Origin: Clostridium sp. CAG:1024
Lineage (GTDB): Bacteria > Bacillota > Clostridia > Christensenellales > CAG-138
Length of the DNA: 5,859 nucleotides
Direction: 5' to 3'
Assembly (NCBI GenBank): GCA_000432015.1
Contig: HF985530.1
Location: 11,105-16,963 of the forward strand
Position 1 is the stretch's first letter, and every line of letters starts with the position of its first letter. Shown here one piece after another: positions 1-5,559 of this stretch. The notes under the pieces were generated by a model. That model was not told the origin of the DNA. It did not search any database and saw only the letters and a list, made by a program, of their open reading frames with translations. A program made the translations under genes and the position numbers.

Positions 1-1303
1 CCATGCCTTCGATGAAATTCCCGTTCTGTACCTTGCGGCTGAGCTTCAAAAGCGCTTTTTTGCACTCCTCGATGCCGTCGCAAACGACTGGCTGCACGGT
101 GAATGCTTCTTCGCCCTGCTCGCGCAGCGCCTCGGCTGCCGCATCGGACAGACCGCCGCTTCGAGCAAAGATACGCCCGTAATACGACGCGTTGTCGAGA
201 ACATCCTCGTGCAGCGTGGAAAGCTCCAGCTCGCGGCTGTCAAACAGCGCCTGCAATTCCTCAAACGTGATCACGCTGTCCACATAGGGCGCGACGCCGG
301 GACGCCGCAGCTCGGCTTTTTTTGCCGTGCAGGGCCCGATAAACACCACCTTGGCAGTGGGGTCGCCGTGCTTGATGGCGCGGCCGATCTCCGCCATGGG
401 CGAAAGATTGTGCGATACATACGGCAGCAGCGCCGGAAACGCTGTTTCAATATAGCGCACGAACGCAGGGCAGCAGCTGCTCGTGAGCAGACCCTTTTCT
501 ACAAGCTCGCGCGCCTCCTTGAAGGCGACCATATCCGCGCCGAGCGCGGTCTCGACCACGGTATGGAAGCCCAGCGTCTTGATGCCCGTAATGACCTGCC
601 CGAGCTTTGCGTAGGTGAACTGGCTCGAAATGGAGGGCGCGACGGCGGCATACACGCGGAAGGCATTCGTCTCCGCGCTCTCCCTGAGCAGCCGGATCAC
701 ATCGAGAATGTACGATTTTTCCGAGAGCGCGCCGAACGGGCATTGATAGACGCACGCGCCGCAGGCAATGCACTTGTCGTTGTCGATGGTCGCGTCGCGC
801 CGCTCGTTCATGGAGATTGCGCCGACCTTACAGGCGTTCTCGCAGGGGCGCTTGTGGTTCTTGATCGCGCTGTATGGGCAGACGCTTGCGCAGCGGCCGC
901 AGTTGACGCACTTTTCCTTGTTGATGATTGCCTTCTGGTGCGCGTCGAACCGGATCGCTCCGCGCGGGCAGACGTCCTCGCAGCGGTGCGCAAGGCAGCC
1001 GCGGCAGTCCTCGGACACGGTGTAGCCGCCGGCGGGGCATTCGTCACAGGCGATGTCGAGCGCCTCGATCACGTTGGGGTTTTCGGGGTCGCCGCCCATG
1101 GCGAGTTTGACACGCTCGGCGAGGATCGCGCGTTCTTTATAGACGCAGCAGCGCATGGTCGGCTCCCGTCCGGGGACGATGGTCTTCGGGATGTCCAGCA
1201 GGTGCTGGTCGAGCGTCCCGTCCCATGCAAGGCGTGCGACCTCGCGCAGCACCTTGTATTTCATGTATTGTACCTTGGTGTCGAATTTGCGTAATTTCGG
1301 CAT
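1..1303 (-). CDS. Group B monomeric [FeFe] hydrogenase, 3' end cut by window edge
   Basis: Predicted cytoplasmic iron-only hydrogenase, interconverting protons/electrons and H2 with a ferredoxin-type donor. I translated 434 codons from ATG 1303 to the left edge with no stop. Visible Cys groups: C86/C89; C100-x2-C103-x4-C108-x3-C112; C132-x2-C135-x2-C138-x3-C142; C154/C158; and C178-x2-C181-x2-C184-x3-C188, that is, at least two standard 4Fe-4S clusters plus extra Cys motifs. The H-cluster domain shows motif 1 SSCCPAFV (C277, C278) and motif 2 FIGPCTAKKAE (C325). The reading ends at IEGM, just where the third motif (MxCxxGCxxG) should begin, so two cluster ligands lie outside the window and perhaps 60 residues are missing. 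SSCCPAFV, rather than TSCCPxW, and the N-terminal Cys layout point to group B (HfsD-like). No signal peptide. The start is supported by GAGGGA five bases upstream. It begins 13 nt after the phosphatase stop, as the fifth gene of the operon. Confidence 0.93.
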   Translation of the reverse strand, partial: MPKLRKFDTKVQYMKYKVLREVARLAWDGTLDQHLLDIPKTIVPGREPTMRCCVYKERAILAERVKLAMGGDPENPNVIEALDIACDECPAGGYTVSEDCRGCLAHRCEDVCPRGAIRFDAHQKAIINKEKCVNCGRCASVCPYSAIKNHKRPCENACKVGAISMNERRDATIDNDKCIACGACVYQCPFGALSEKSYILDVIRLLRESAETNAFRVYAAVAPSISSQFTYAKLGQVITGIKTLGFHTVVETALGADMVAFKEARELVEKGLLTSSCCPAFVRYIETAFPALLPYVSHNLSPMAEIGRAIKHGDPTAKVVFIGPCTAKKAELRRPGVAPYVDSVITFEELQALFDSRELELSTLHEDVLDNASYYGRIFARSGGLSDAAAEALREQGEEAFTVQPVVCDGIEECKKALLKLSRKVQNGNFIEGM

Positions 1304-1308
1304 GTTTG

Positions 1309-1314
1309 TCCCTC
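1309..1314 (-). promoter_or_regulatory. Ribosome binding site of group B hydrogenase
   Basis: GAGGGA lies 5 nt before ATG 1303, inside the 13-nt gap after the phosphatase stop. It favours this start over the in-frame ATG at codon 14. It also means the hydrogenase can be translated independently of the frameshifted gene upstream. Confidence 0.7.
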
Positions 1315-1316
1315 GC

Positions 1317-2509
1317 TTAGAAATAACTCACCTTGATGCGCTTGCCCATCTGCCTGAGGCACGCGGACAACTCCTCGACGATCTGCATTTTGATCGAGAA
1401 ATTGATCGGCAGATTCGGGTTCTGGTGCGCCGGATTGATGGCGCGGCCGACATAAAAGTTGATGTCCGTCGCTTCTTCAAACAGCAGGCGCGCGATCTGC
1501 GAAGCGCCGTCCTTCTTGTAGCTCCAGTCCTTGTAGCTTTCGTTGTCCGCAAGATAATCCTTAGCATAGGTCAACACCTTGCTCATTGTGACGACGCCCT
1601 CTGTCACAAGATCCACGCCTTCGATCTCCGCAGTCGGCGGGATCTCGGGATCGAGATAGTCGAGGGTCGGGATGACTTGTCGAGGTTCGGGATGACTTCC
1701 GTGCCGAGGTAGCGTGCGGCGATCTCCGAGGTCGTGCCGCCGCAGACGATGTGCTTGCCCTCCTTGCTGAAAAAGAGGGAGAGCATCTTGTCGCAGTCGT
1801 CGCGGTTCGAGGGCGGACCGAACAGCAGGTTCATTGCGGCGCGCTTGCGAATGCGGACGACACAGGCGGTCGTATCGTCGCCGGGCTGCCCGCCGTAGAG
1901 CTTGTAGCATTCGTCGAGCAGGATGGTCGTGAGCGTTTTGGCAGTGAACCCGACGTCGTAGAGCGTCTCAAGAAACTCAATGATGTCCTTGCGCTCCCAG
2001 CCGAAGTTCAGCTCCATGCCGACGCCCGCGTACAGGCAGCCGTCGCTCAGCGCAACGAAGATGTCGTTTTCACGCAGCGCAAAGCGGCTCTTGCGGATCG
2101 TCTTGCCGCCGATGTTCAGCGTGGTGCGCGGAAATTCGTAGTTTTTGCCGTCGCGCAGCAGGATGACGGCGGGGTTATCGTACTCGATGACCTCGACCTC
2201 GCGGTTGTCGATGAGCCGGAGGATCGTGAAGGTCGAATACGCCACCTGCCGCTCCGAGCACACGGGAAGCGTCGCAGCGATCGTGGAGACGCAGTCCTCG
2301 ATGGGAAGCCCCTCCGCGATCATCGTGGAGATGATGCGGCTCGTAAGCGTCGAGAGAATGCTGGCCTTTACGCCGCTGCCAAGCCCGTCCGCGAGCACGA
2401 TGGTGGTGGTGTCCTCGTTCAGCCCGACGACCTCAACGTGGTCGCCGCAGAGCTGCTCGCCGTATTTCAACAGGCTGTGATAGCCGATGTCCGCCGAGAG
2501 ATTATTCAT
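1317..2509 (-). CDS. SpoIIE/PP2C-type serine phosphatase, frame broken by 20-bp duplication
   Basis: Metal-dependent Ser/Thr phosphatase of the SpoIIE family, the type linked to group C hydrogenases. Catalytic domain about residues 1-220: LADGLGSG (D41), ALSDG (D156) and PGDDTT (D211/D212) are the metal-binding acidic motifs. From about residue 225 an accessory domain follows (GPPSNRDDCDKM, IVCGGTTSEIAARYLG) that I cannot assign. As written, the frame runs to D277, continues 24 residues out of frame and stops at 1604-1606, giving 301 aa. The remaining 113 residues (from YLDPEIPP to the natural end KVSYF, stop at 1317-1319) lie in another frame. Removing one copy of the 20-bp tandem repeat at 1659-1698 restores a continuous 390-aa protein. 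The start is ATG 2509, because AAGGAG lies 10 nt upstream; the ATG at 2536 precedes that site. The start overlaps the sensor hydrogenase stop by 8 nt, implying translational coupling. The catalytic core is intact, so the truncated form could still be active. Whether the lesion is biological or an assembly error cannot be told from here. Confidence 0.88.
1659..1698. repeat. 20-bp tandem duplication, two copies, one mismatch
   Basis: Copy one is 1659-1678 and copy two is 1679-1698. On the plus strand both read GTCGAGG-G/T-TCGGGATGACTT and differ only at 1666 (G) against 1686 (T). On the coding strand the units encode VIPTLD and VIPNLD. Twenty is not a multiple of three, so the second copy shifts the phosphatase frame; deleting either copy gives EVIP(N/T)LDYLDPE in frame. 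Confidence 0.95.
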
Positions 2510-4178
2510 CGCTGATCGACTCCTTGAGCTTTGCAAGCGCGATCTTCGTTTCCGCCGCCGTTTCGCCGAGCAGAGAAGCGATCTCCTGTACGATGCGCAT
2601 CTGTTTGTCTACGACCTGGTCGGCCGTCTCGATCGTTTTCTCGCGCATGGACTCGCGACGCTCGCGCTCCTGCTCCTGCTCGGTCACATCGCGCAGGATG
2701 CAGAGGATCTGGTGAAACTCGCGGTCGTACACGATCGTTTCATCCACATAGCGGCCGTATTCCGCAAGGTAGGTGCGCCGGTCGCGCACGCTCCTGCCCG
2801 TATCGCGCGCCTGCATGAAGTCCTGCGGATCAAGAATGCGGATGACCTGCTCGCCCAGCACGTCGGAGGCGGAACGCAGGTTCAGGATCGACAGCGCCGC
2901 ACGATTGATCTGCTGCACTTCGAGCTTGTCGTTCAGCACGATGATGCCGTTTGGCGCGTTGTTCAAAACGCTGTTGGAGAAGTGCTCTGCGCGGTCTTTC
3001 AAAAACGGCAGGCACATCGAAAGGTCAGCCTTGCCCTGATAGACCGCGATGGCCTTTTCCCGGCAGGTGTTGTAGCCGCAGGTGCCGCAATTCAGCTCGT
3101 GCTCCGGCTTCGTCTTGCCCATCTGGCGCAGAATGTCGCGGATCTCCTGCTCGCCCGGCATTCGCTGCGGCTTTCCGAGATATGCGAGACGCTTTTTCAG
3201 CGCGCCGTCCGGGAGCGATTCGATCGGAAAGTCCTTGCCGCCCGCGTAGGCGGAGACGGCCGCAAAATCGCGGATGGGCGTATGATGGTACTTCTCCATA
3301 ACCGGCCCGCCGATGCAGCTGCCGATGCAGGCCGACATTTCGATGAAGCAATGATGCAGGTTGCCGTGGCGGATGTCCTCGAGCGCAGCCTTGCAGTTTT
3401 CCGTGCCGTCGAGCGCAAGATAGGTGTAGCCCGGCCTGTCGCAGGCCATGGTTTTCAAAATCCCGCCCGTGGTCGGGAACAGACGCGCACGGCTGTCCTC
3501 GCGCGATGCGTGGCCCGTGCCGAGCGCAACGCCCTGCGCTTTGAACCACTCGGTCAGCTCCTCAAAGGTCAGCACCGCGTCCACGATGCCCTGGTAGCGG
3601 TCGGCCTCGTCCTTTTTGGCCAGGCACGGCCCGATGAACACGGTCCTGGCATCCGGGTGACGGCGTTTGATGTCGAGACAATGCGCCTGCATGGGGGAAG
3701 CGACGTCGGCAAGATACGGCAGCAGATCCGGGTAGTATTTTTGGATGAGCAGGTTGATGCTGTGGCAGCAGGACGAGATCAGAACATCCCGCTGACCGTC
3801 GCGCAGCAGCTGCTCGTAGGCGGTCTTGACATGCGTCGCGCCGATGGCAGTCTCCTCTGCGCCGGCGAAGCCCAGCGCTTTCAGCCCGGTTTCAAGCACC
3901 TCAATGCCCGCGCCGTTGTAATTTGCGATAAAGGACGGCGCGACGGAGGCGTATACGGGCGCGTTCCCTGCGAGCAGCACCTTGACCTGCTCAACGCCGC
4001 TCGCGATCTCCTTGGCGTTCTGCGGGCAGACGACAAAACACTGGCCGCAGAGAATGCATTCGTCGCCCACGATGTTCGCCTGGCCTGCGGAAAACCGGAT
4101 GGACTTGACCGGACAGGCGCGAATGCAGCGGTAGCAGTTTTTGCAATTGGAGCGCTTGAGCTTCAAAAACTCTGCCAT
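2502..4178 (-). CDS. Group C (sensory-type) [FeFe] hydrogenase with PAS domain
   Basis: A 558-residue soluble protein, likely an H2 or redox sensor. Domains in order: two 4Fe-4S ferredoxin clusters (C12-x2-C15-x2-C18-x3-C22 and C41-x2-C44-x2-C47-x3-C51); the H-cluster domain, residues 73-300, with SSCCHSIN (C137, C138), FIGPCLAKKDE (C185) and EMSACIGSCIGGP (C284, C288); a small FeS domain of the C-x2-C-x4-C type (C364, C367, C372, C389); a PAS domain, about 400-498 (SNSVLNNAPNGIIVLND); and a charged coiled coil, about 498-555. There is no histidine-kinase domain, so the output is presumably passed to a partner. The best candidate is the phosphatase, whose start overlaps this stop by 8 nt. All four expected H-cluster Cys ligands and the neighbouring proton-relay-position Cys are kept, so catalysis is not excluded. 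This architecture matches HfsB of the Thermoanaerobacterium hfs locus. The ATG sits 3 nt after the thioesterase stop, with a weak GAGG 8 nt upstream inside that gene. Confidence 0.93.
   Translation of the reverse strand: MAEFLKLKRSNCKNCYRCIRACPVKSIRFSAGQANIVGDECILCGQCFVVCPQNAKEIASGVEQVKVLLAGNAPVYASVAPSFIANYNGAGIEVLETGLKALGFAGAEETAIGATHVKTAYEQLLRDGQRDVLISSCCHSINLLIQKYYPDLLPYLADVASPMQAHCLDIKRRHPDARTVFIGPCLAKKDEADRYQGIVDAVLTFEELTEWFKAQGVALGTGHASREDSRARLFPTTGGILKTMACDRPGYTYLALDGTENCKAALEDIRHGNLHHCFIEMSACIGSCIGGPVMEKYHHTPIRDFAAVSAYAGGKDFPIESLPDGALKKRLAYLGKPQRMPGEQEIRDILRQMGKTKPEHELNCGTCGYNTCREKAIAVYQGKADLSMCLPFLKDRAEHFSNSVLNNAPNGIIVLNDKLEVQQINRAALSILNLRSASDVLGEQVIRILDPQDFMQARDTGRSVRDRRTYLAEYGRYVDETIVYDREFHQILCILRDVTEQEQERERRESMREKTIETADQVVDKQMRIVQEIASLLGETAAETKIALAKLKESISDE
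2520..2525 (-). promoter_or_regulatory. Ribosome binding site that sets the phosphatase start
   Basis: AAGGAG lies within the 3' end of the sensor hydrogenase gene, 10 nt before ATG 2509. It lies downstream of the alternative ATG at 2536 and so decides for the shorter N-terminus (MNNLSADIGY). Confidence 0.7.
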
Positions 4179-4181
4179 CGC

Positions 4182-4586
4182 TTATGCCTCGCTTTCCGCA
4201 CGCTCGTTCGCACGATCCATGAACGCCTCGGAAAAGACGAGACAACGTTCGTGCTCGCCCTCGGCGATCAGACCCGCCGCGTCATACGCTTCGAGACGGA
4301 AACGGAGCTTTCTGCCTGCGACTTCATAGAGCGTCGTTATCACGCGCGCGGTCTTTCCGACCACGGTGGGCGCGCGGTGCGAGACGCTGATGGCTGTGCC
4401 GACCGTTGTCGCGCTTCCCGGCAGCATGGAAGCCACGCTGTCCTTCGCGGCGTTTTCAAAAAATGCGATGAGCGCAGGCGTCGCAAGCACTGGCAGGTCG
4501 CCGCTGCCCAGTGCGAGCGCGGTGTTCTGCTCTGTCACGGAATACAGTTTTTCGGCAGTCGCGCCGGTCTTCAAAGCTTCCATCAT
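4182..4586 (-). CDS. FlK-like hotdog-fold acyl-CoA thioesterase
   Basis: A 134-residue protein of the fluoroacetyl-CoA thioesterase-like (FlK) hotdog family, predicted to hydrolyse a small acyl-CoA or related thioester in the cytoplasm. Its substrate cannot be read from sequence. The family core is visible: LATPALIAFFENAA near the N-terminus and SHRAPTVVG later. Numbered from the ATG, candidate catalytic residues are T36, E44 and H70. Their spacing (8 and 26 residues) is the same as that of the known Thr42/Glu50/His76 triad of Streptomyces cattleya FlK, recalled from the literature. The C-terminal part has GEHERCLV and a charged tail. I chose ATG 4586 because AGGGAGG sits 10 nt upstream. A TTG at 4595 gives three more residues but lies 1 nt from that site; ATG 4583 is also possible. 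It lies 27 nt after the ferredoxin stop and 3 nt before the sensor hydrogenase start, so it is clearly in the same operon. Its presence among hydrogenase genes is unusual. Confidence 0.88.
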   Translation of the reverse strand: MMEALKTGATAEKLYSVTEQNTALALGSGDLPVLATPALIAFFENAAKDSVASMLPGSATTVGTAISVSHRAPTVVGKTARVITTLYEVAGRKLRFRLEAYDAAGLIAEGEHERCLVFSEAFMDRANERAESEA

Positions 4587-4596
4587 GTTGAGCAAA

Positions 4597-4603
4597 CCTC
4601 CCT
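4597..4603 (-). promoter_or_regulatory. Ribosome binding site that sets the thioesterase start
   Basis: AGGGAGG lies 10 nt before ATG 4586 and only 1 nt before the upstream TTG at 4595, which argues against the TTG start. Confidence 0.75.
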
Positions 4604-4613
4604 TTGTGCCCGT

Positions 4614-4859
4614 TCAGGCGTGGAGCGCAGGCAGGACCTGCGTTTCGAAAAACGTGCGCGCCGTGTCCGGAGAAACGGAGTGCAGCGTGTCGTCCACGAG
4701 TACGGAAACGCCGTTGCAGCAGTTGCCAACGCAGAATGTACCCTTCAGCGTGACACGGTCCTGGAGCCCGTGCTCCGCAACGAGCGCGCGGATCTGCTCG
4801 ACGACTTCGCGCGAGCCTTTCAGATGGCAGGAACTGCCGATGCAAATGGTAATCGTCAT
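4614..4859 (-). CDS. Thioredoxin-like [2Fe-2S] ferredoxin (NuoE/HydC-type domain)
   Basis: An 81-residue cytoplasmic electron carrier with the thioredoxin-like 2Fe-2S fold found in the 24-kDa subunit of NADH dehydrogenases and in HydC-type hydrogenase subunits. The four expected ligands are present in the family pattern: C6-x4-C11 (CIGSSC) and C43-x3-C47 (CVGNC), with C48 next to the last. It matches only the cluster-binding half of NuoE, which is usually about twice as long, so it is a minimal stand-alone version. It corresponds in position and type to the small redox subunit that opens hfs-like hydrogenase loci. No NuoF- or HydB-type flavin/NADH subunit is seen in the window, so its partner is unknown; the two hydrogenases are natural candidates. 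First gene of the operon, with a strong AGGAGG 5 nt before ATG 4859. Stop TGA at 4614-4616. Confidence 0.92.
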   Translation of the reverse strand: MTITICIGSSCHLKGSREVVEQIRALVAEHGLQDRVTLKGTFCVGNCCNGVSVLVDDTLHSVSPDTARTFFETQVLPALHA

Positions 4860-4864
4860 GGGAA

Positions 4865-4870
4865 CCTCCT
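4865..4870 (-). promoter_or_regulatory. Strong ribosome binding site of the first operon gene
   Basis: A perfect AGGAGG (within AAGGAGG) lies 5 nt before ATG 4859. It is the strongest such site in the window, as expected for the first gene of the operon. Confidence 0.85.
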
Positions 4871-4891
4871 TGTGATACGAAGCATGTAAAA

Positions 4892-4908
4892 CGCACGGTC
4901 CTTGTGCG
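4892..4908. promoter_or_regulatory. Short inverted repeat just upstream of the operon
   Basis: CGCAC, a 7-nt spacer and GTGCG, extendable by one G-T pair. In the operon direction it is followed by TTTT. It lies between the terminator at 4967-4998 and the first ribosome binding site, so it could be an operator, a weak attenuator hairpin, or chance. I found no convincing -35/-10 pair between 4872 and 4966. Confidence 0.3.
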
Positions 4909-4966
4909 CAGCATCAAATGGAAAACCGGCCGGGCAATCCCGCCGCGGTGCGGCAGCGCGAAACGC

Positions 4967-4998
4967 AAAAAAGGCGCAATGATAAATCACCATTCGCC
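4967..4998 (-). terminator. Intrinsic terminator or attenuator upstream of the hydrogenase operon
   Basis: Read on the minus strand, GGCG-AATGGT pairs with ATCATT-(G)-CGCC: 4 plus 6 base pairs with one bulged G and a GATTT loop (stem 4973-4998), directly followed by six T (4972-4967). On the plus strand the stem is not followed by T, so the direction is clear. It ends about 107 nt before ATG 4859 and about 560 nt after the stop of the gene at 5560. It therefore terminates either a separate RNA from the intergenic region, a long 3' UTR, or a conditional leader of the operon. Confidence 0.75.
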
Positions 4999-5270
4999 TG
5001 AACCGACACCCGGTCGCTCCGCACGCTCCTTTGCAGACGCAGAGACGATCGCCTCCGCGCTGCGCCCGGCAGAGCGCCGCTTGTTCGTTTCAGGCATTCC
5101 GCCCGGAAAGCTCCTGCGTCCCGCCGCTTGGGATGGGATCCGCAGCCGGGCGTAACGCACACGGTGGTGCATACCCTCTGCGGCGCCTGCGGCGATGCGG
5201 ATGCAGCAGCTCTCCGGCGCTGGCTTTTATCGTTGCACCGGAACGTGCCGTGAAACCGAAAAATTCCATA
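4999..5270 (-). other. Non-coding, GC-rich region with nested stem-loops; candidate structured RNA
   Basis: No convincing protein is encoded here. Several inverted repeats stack up. A long hairpin has arms 5100-5106/5146-5152 (7 bp), 5114-5118/5141-5145 (5 bp) and 5119-5122/5135-5138 (4 bp). Another has outer arms 5051-5054/5092-5095 and inner arms 5057-5061/5073-5077. A small one is at 5002-5005/5011-5014, and a TGCAT/ATGCA pair lies at 5168-5172/5201-5205 around a GGCGCC palindrome (5182-5187). The region ends in the minus-strand terminator at 4967-4998, so I propose an RNA read from the minus strand. I could not match it to SRP RNA, RNase P RNA, tmRNA, T-box, glycine, FMN, TPP, SAM or cobalamin riboswitch signatures that I know. 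GC-rich DNA folds easily, so chance structure remains possible. Confidence 0.4.
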
Positions 5271-5271
5271 T

Positions 5272-5320
5272 AAAAAAAGAGAATGCCCGCCGGAGGGCGC
5301 TGCGTTTGCCAGTTGGCGGG
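5272..5320 (-). terminator. Possible weak terminator inside the intergenic region
   Basis: On the minus strand CCCGCC (5320-5315) pairs with GGCGGG (5291-5286) around a 23-nt loop, and after a short T-rich stretch come seven T (5278-5272). The six or seven bases between stem and T-tract, and the competing 4-bp stem GCCC/GGGC at 5285-5298, make it weak. If it works, an RNA from the promoter at 5452-5480 would be about 170 nt. Confidence 0.35.
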
Positions 5321-5480
5321 GGACTATTTCCGCCCAGCACAGCGCGGCGCCTTCGGTTGGCAGGGGGGCTTCTTTTCCGGTAGCCGATCGTCTCAATCCA
5401 ATCGGTGCGGATATGTCGCCTTCAGTAGTCCCTCGTCTGAAGGTCAATTGCAGTATGGCGCATTTTTCGCCACAGGTCAA
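5279..5480. repeat. Candidate dispersed intergenic repeat with internal hairpins
   Basis: A sharply bounded stretch rich in inverted repeats: CCTTCAG/CTGAAGG at 5419-5425/5437-5443 (7 bp, 11-nt loop), TGGCG/CGCCA at 5456-5460/5468-5472, and GGCGG/CCGCC at 5315-5319/5330-5334. It is open in more than one frame on both strands, with peptide translations that do not look like a folded protein. Such open, structured stretches are common in multicopy intergenic repeats of clostridial genomes. Only one copy lies in this window, so the call rests on composition and on an unverified impression of having seen similar conceptual translations. Confidence 0.3.
5452..5480 (-). promoter_or_regulatory. Sigma-A-like promoter with inverted repeat in its spacer
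   Basis: On the minus strand TTGACC (5480-5475, 5 of 6 matches to TTGACA) and CATACT (5457-5452, 4 of 6 matches to TATAAT) are separated by exactly 17 nt, with a predicted start near 5445. The spacer holds TGGCG-AAAAATG-CGCCA (5456-5472), which overlaps the -10 box by two bases and could be a repressor site. It would drive the intergenic RNA and, by read-through of the terminators, possibly the hydrogenase operon. Confidence 0.45.
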
Positions 5481-5559
5481 GGGCTTTTTGGAAAAATCCT
5501 GGTTCTTTTCTAAAATCCGCAAAATAGCACCCGTTTTTCGACAAATTGCGACAATATGC

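Noticed and set aside
209..1294. A 361-codon plus-strand open frame
   Set aside because: It is antisense to the group B hydrogenase, whose Cys motifs fix the minus strand as coding.
1604..1700. Programmed ribosomal frameshifting in the phosphatase
   Set aside because: No slippery heptamer or downstream pseudoknot is evident, and the exact 20-bp duplication explains the shift fully.
2507..2536. ATG at 2536 as the phosphatase start
   Set aside because: It lies upstream of the AAGGAG at 2520-2525 and adds a Ser/Arg-rich stretch unlike the family N-terminus.
4584..4595. TTG at 4595 as the thioesterase start
   Set aside because: AGGGAGG is only 1 nt away, too close to work; ATG 4586 has 10-nt spacing.
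2487..4889. An 800-codon plus-strand open frame
   Set aside because: It is antisense to the ferredoxin, thioesterase and sensor hydrogenase genes, all of which carry clear family motifs. High GC at third positions leaves the opposite strand open, and its translation shows no recognisable domain.
5168..5220. GGAGAGC and TGCATCCGC on the minus strand, recalling ends of the tetrahydrofolate riboswitch
   Set aside because: The two pieces are almost adjacent, and the entire central part of that riboswitch is missing; chance similarity.
4914..5522. A 202-codon minus-strand open frame in the intergenic region
   Set aside because: Its translation is Arg/Ala/Ser-rich with scattered Cys and no domain pattern. 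It runs through the terminator stem at 4973-4998 and through several hairpins. I treat it as non-coding RNA or repeat sequence.
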